From contig NZ_CP133188.1 of the NCBI RefSeq assembly GCF_030913635.1, positions 1,178,001 to 1,242,000 of the forward strand: DNA of 64,000 nt, in the 5' to 3' direction. Position 1 is the first letter of the stretch; each line of letters begins with the position of its first letter. This document shows positions 61,258 through 64,000 of the stretch, piece by piece. A program made the translations under genes and the position numbers. The notes under the pieces are model-generated. The model made no database searches, was not told the DNA's origin, and saw only the letters and a list, made by a program, of their open reading frames with translations. This DNA comes from Sedimentibacter sp. MB35-C1. GTDB lineage: Bacteria; Bacillota; Clostridia; Tissierellales; Sedimentibacteraceae.

Positions 61258-62313
61258 TTGGCTTATAATAAAATTATATCTCTGATATTGATTATTTGTT
61301 TGGCAGTAGGTATAACAGGATGCAGTACTTTAGATATGATGGTAGGTCTTAAGGAGGGCAATAATCCGGATATAGCAGAATTGGAAGACATGTCAGATTT
61401 TGAAATTGTAGAAGATGCCATAGGAGAGGAAGTTGACGAGGAACCTGTAATCGAAACAGTGACGGTAAATGCCGAAGATACGAAAATGGCTGATATACTT
61501 GCTTATTATGAGGACGAAAACGGATTTGTAGTTCCGGTAAATACAAAAATTCCATGGGAAGAAGGAATTGCAAAGGCTACACTTAGAAGCATGGTCGCAG
61601 GCAGTGAAACAGAAAAAAGAATTGCTCAGTCTGGACTTCATGGAGTATTGCCGGAAGGGACTGAGATAAGGGGTATGTCTATTAAAGATGGGCTTTGCAG
61701 AGTTGATTTTAGCAAAAATGTATTAAATTCTTCTTCATATGAACAGGAAGAAAATATGATTTCAGCTATTACATATACGCTTACTGAATTCTCTACAATA
61801 AATAAAGTTGAATTGCTTGTAGAAGGTCAGGCGTTGGCTTCATTACCTAAAGGATATGCTATAGATACTGCGTTTGAAAGGGAAAACATTAATTTGTACG
61901 GCTCTGCGGATGGCGTTAATCTAACGGTTTATTATAAAGCCCCTGATACAGAAGTTGCCGGTCATTATGTACCTGTTACTTTTTCTGCCAGTAAAATTGA
62001 CAATCCAGCAGTTTCCGTCGTGGAAAAATTATTTAACGGTCCTCCCGAAGATACAGTGCTGAGTAATAATATTCCTGTAGGAATAAATTTAAGAGATGTA
62101 AATGTTAAAGGCGATACCGCGGTTGTAAATTTAGGTGTTGAAGCGGTTAATTTGTCTGAGGAGGAGTTTTCTGATATGGATGCAATAGTTGTTCTTTGCT
62201 TAGAACAATTTGGTGTTGCTGATGTAGAGTATAGCATTGAAGGGCTTTCATTCCAGGAGGCCGGCTTGGATTTCACCGATAGTGGTATAATGCCTGTGTT
62301 TAATCAGTATTAA
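61258..62313 (+). CDS. GerM-type sporulation/germination lipoprotein
   Basis: A 351-residue lipoprotein. TTG start at 61258, preceded by GAGGAGGG. Signal peptide with a lipobox at residue 21-22 (GITGCST). Acidic linker (about 35-75), then two GerMN domains of about 120 residues each: ISAITYTLTEFSTINKVELLVEGQ in the first and IVVLCLEQFGVADVEYSIEG in the second. The tandem GerMN arrangement is typical of GerM proteins of spore-formers. Confidence 0.9.
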   Translation: MAYNKIISLILIICLAVGITGCSTLDMMVGLKEGNNPDIAELEDMSDFEIVEDAIGEEVDEEPVIETVTVNAEDTKMADILAYYEDENGFVVPVNTKIPWEEGIAKATLRSMVAGSETEKRIAQSGLHGVLPEGTEIRGMSIKDGLCRVDFSKNVLNSSSYEQEENMISAITYTLTEFSTINKVELLVEGQALASLPKGYAIDTAFERENINLYGSADGVNLTVYYKAPDTEVAGHYVPVTFSASKIDNPAVSVVEKLFNGPPEDTVLSNNIPVGINLRDVNVKGDTAVVNLGVEAVNLSEEEFSDMDAIVVLCLEQFGVADVEYSIEGLSFQEAGLDFTDSGIMPVFNQY

Positions 62314-62321
62314 TTTAAAAG

Positions 62322-62384
62322 GAAGAATCTCTAAATGAGATTCTTCAACTTCGTATAAGGCTTCAGCATAGGCTGAAGTTTTTT
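62322..62384 (+). terminator. Two hairpins after the GerM gene
   Basis: GAAGAATCTC-TAAAT-GAGATTCTTC (62322-62346) is followed by CTTCAG-CATAGG-CTGAAG (62361-62378) and six T. The second is the functional terminator. Confidence 0.75.
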
Positions 62385-62390
62385 AGTGAG

Positions 62391-63395
62391 CTACTTGTAG
62401 TTTTCTTTAGCTTTATTTGCAAATTCAGGTGTTTGAATTTTATCATATGGAGCGCCTTCTTCAATTTCACCTGCTGTTTTCATAATATCTATTAATCTGT
62501 TGTAGCCTTCCTCACCTAACACTAAATCTGGGTTCCAAGTATCTAAGTCTTTGTAAGTCTGTACTATCTTTGCTATAAATTCTGCATCTGAATCAGGGAA
62601 TTGCGGCAGTATTGCTTCAGCAACTTCCTGAGAAGTATGCTCATCAACCCATACCATACCCTTATACAGAGCATTTGAAAAACCTTGAATTATATCAGGG
62701 TTTTTTTCGATATAGCTTCCTAAAGAGCTGTAGCAGGTATATGGTATATATCCTGCGAGAGATCCTACAGATTCAAGTACATAGCCGTTTCCTTGAAGCT
62801 CGAATGTAGATGCTAACGGCTCAAATAATGTGGTGTAATCTGCTTCACCTGATTGAAATGCTCCTGCCATCATGTCAAACTGCACATCTGTCCTGACATC
62901 AATATCTACTCCGGGTGTCAGACCGCTTTGCTTAATAACATATTCCAATGTCATTAAAGGAACTCCGCCTTTACGTCCGCCGAGTATGGTTTTGCCTTTT
63001 AGCTTATCAATTGTAAAATCATCATCTTTTTCTCTTCCAACTATAAAGGACCCGTCTCTTTGGGTTAACTGTGCAAAGTTAACTGCATGATCTTCTCTTC
63101 CCTGAAGATATACATATACGCTTGCTTCAGGTCCCATAAATGCAATATCCGCTTCTCCGCTAACCATAGCTGCCATACATTTATCAGCTCCGCCGCCGTT
63201 GGTAAGATCAATTTTCAGTCCCTGTTCTTCAAAAAAACCTTTTTCAATGGCCACATATTGAGGTGCGTAGAATATTGAGTGTGTGACTTCAATAAGTCTG
63301 ACATTTGTCATTTGCTCTTCTTGCTGTTGGCATCCTGTCATTAGCAGCGAAGACATGAGCACAACAACAATAAGTAAAGAAATAATTTTTTTCAT
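62391..63395 (-). CDS. Orphan NMT1/TauA-like substrate-binding lipoprotein
   Basis: A 334-residue exported binding protein. ATG at 63395 follows GGGAGGG; a GTG start six bases upstream is less likely. Signal peptide ends in LMTGC (Cys 22). Then SIFYAPQYVAIEKGFFEEQGLKIDLTNGGGADKCMAAMVSGEADIAFMGPEAS, a clear NMT1/ThiY/SsuA domain. FTIDKLKGKTILGGRKGGVPLMT is the hinge region. No permease or ATPase lies next to it; an SBP-less ATPase/permease pair of this class is at 26529-28086. Confidence 0.92.
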   Translation of the reverse strand: MKKIISLLIVVVLMSSLLMTGCQQQEEQMTNVRLIEVTHSIFYAPQYVAIEKGFFEEQGLKIDLTNGGGADKCMAAMVSGEADIAFMGPEASVYVYLQGREDHAVNFAQLTQRDGSFIVGREKDDDFTIDKLKGKTILGGRKGGVPLMTLEYVIKQSGLTPGVDIDVRTDVQFDMMAGAFQSGEADYTTLFEPLASTFELQGNGYVLESVGSLAGYIPYTCYSSLGSYIEKNPDIIQGFSNALYKGMVWVDEHTSQEVAEAILPQFPDSDAEFIAKIVQTYKDLDTWNPDLVLGEEGYNRLIDIMKTAGEIEEGAPYDKIQTPEFANKAKENYK

Positions 63396-63606
63396 AAACA
63401 CCCTCCCAAATTAAGTTTCAGTTATTATAATATTCAAATTAAACGCAAATAGTTACTGATAATATCGGATGTAAAAGCAAATAAAAATAAGTGGAAAAAG
63501 TGGTGCCGTTATGGTATATTTAGATTGTTTGTAATATTCGAGTTAATTTTATGTAAATTATATAAAAGTGTAATAACTACTTAAGGAAATGGGAGAAGGT
63601 AATTTT

Positions 63607-64000
63607 ATGGATGTGACATTTTCGAGTTTTTTGGTGCAGATTACATCTAATCCTTTATTGCTGGTAACTACCTTGTTGACTCTGGGAGTAATCATGGTTA
63701 ACGGTTGGACGGATGCTCCGAATGCTATAGCAACCTGTGTTTCAACACGTTCAATTACTGCTAGAAATGCAATTTTTATGGCAGCAGTTTTTAATTTTTT
63801 TGGTGTTTTTATAATGACAATGATAAATTCAAACGTTGCACAGACAATATATAATATGGTGGATTTCGGAGGGAACTCCAGAGAAGCGTTGGTTGCGTTA
63901 TGTGCAGCTTTGTTTGCAATTGTTACATGGGCTACCGCTGCGTGGTGGTTTGGAATCCCTACAAGCGAAAGCCATGCTTTAATTGCCGGAATTTCAGGTG
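63607..64000 (+). CDS. Inorganic phosphate transporter, PiT family (5' part)
   Basis: 131 codons visible, running off the right edge. Begins MDVTFSSFLVQI after GGGAGAAGG. The PiT signature GWTDAPNAIATCVSTRSI (residues about 32-50) and three hydrophobic segments, with TWATAAWWFGIPTSESHALIAG near the window edge, identify a Na+- or H+-coupled phosphate permease. The C-terminal part and any phoU-like partner are outside the window. Confidence 0.93.
   Translation, partial: MDVTFSSFLVQITSNPLLLVTTLLTLGVIMVNGWTDAPNAIATCVSTRSITARNAIFMAAVFNFFGVFIMTMINSNVAQTIYNMVDFGGNSREALVALCAALFAIVTWATAAWWFGIPTSESHALIAGISG

Noticed and set aside
1-64000. Prophage, insertion sequence, integron or CRISPR array
   Set aside because: No transposase, integrase, phage structural or cas gene and no repeat-spacer arrays seen.

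Overview
This window is a 64 kb piece of a low-GC bacterial chromosome with a Clostridia-type gene set. Supporting signs are Shine-Dalgarno sites of the GGAGG type, many GTG/TTG starts, T-box, purine and lysine riboswitches, a GerM-type sporulation lipoprotein, a TM1266-type [FeFe]-hydrogenase regulator, FeoAB and selenoproteins of the HesB-like type. An anaerobic spore-former of the Clostridia/Tissierellia (Sedimentibacter-like) is my best guess; that is inference from content only. I see no prophage, insertion sequence, CRISPR array or rRNA operon.

Layout. 1-3.2 kb: 3' end of valS, an FMN-dependent alpha-hydroxy-acid oxidoreductase and a tiny DUF1540-like protein. 3.5-5.3 kb: a purine permease behind a guanine-type riboswitch. 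5.4-8.9 kb: a MacAB-like exporter (permease, ATPase, adaptor). 9-11.8 kb: a secreted CAP-domain protein with a structured leader, then tyrS behind a T-box. 12-15 kb: a TldD/TldE protease pair and small membrane proteins. 15.5-16.3 kb: a three-gene operon containing two HesB-like selenoproteins, each read through an in-frame TGA followed by the same hairpin at the same distance. 16.4-19.3 kb: a TauABC-like importer co-transcribed with a TM1266-type regulator behind an unassigned attenuator leader. 20.2-22 kb: gltX, whose leader contains a 65-nt tRNA-Glu-like cloverleaf followed by a terminator. 22-26 kb: HAD, DUF1697, FeoAB.

26.5-28.7 kb: an SBP-less ABC pair and an XRE-cupin regulator. 29-31.2 kb: a DUF819 membrane protein with an M19 dipeptidase. 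31.4-34.8 kb: TatD, 3-methyladenine glycosylase, MarR, DegV. 34.9-37.2 kb: a ClpE-like unfoldase. 37.5-42.9 kb: lysine/diaminopimelate pathway (lysine riboswitch, dapA, dapB, dapH, aminotransferase, then lysC from its own promoter). 43-49.4 kb: tRNA-related housekeeping genes (trmB, ybaK, an RluA-type synthase), an orphan E2-like acyltransferase and an ABC-F ATPase. 49.4-54.4 kb: a TetR-controlled ABC exporter whose promoter overlaps a pair of operators. 54.5-64 kb: an FAD oxidoreductase, a P-type Ca2+ ATPase, a MocR regulator, pgeF, a GerM lipoprotein, an orphan NMT1-type binding protein and the start of a PiT phosphate transporter.

The two most unusual features are the tRNA-Glu mimic between promoter and terminator in the gltX leader, which suggests feedback control by glutamyl-tRNA synthetase or its tRNA, and the tandem HesB-like selenoprotein operon. 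Secondary candidates are the attenuator ahead of the TM1266/ABC operon and the structured leader of the CAP-protein gene.
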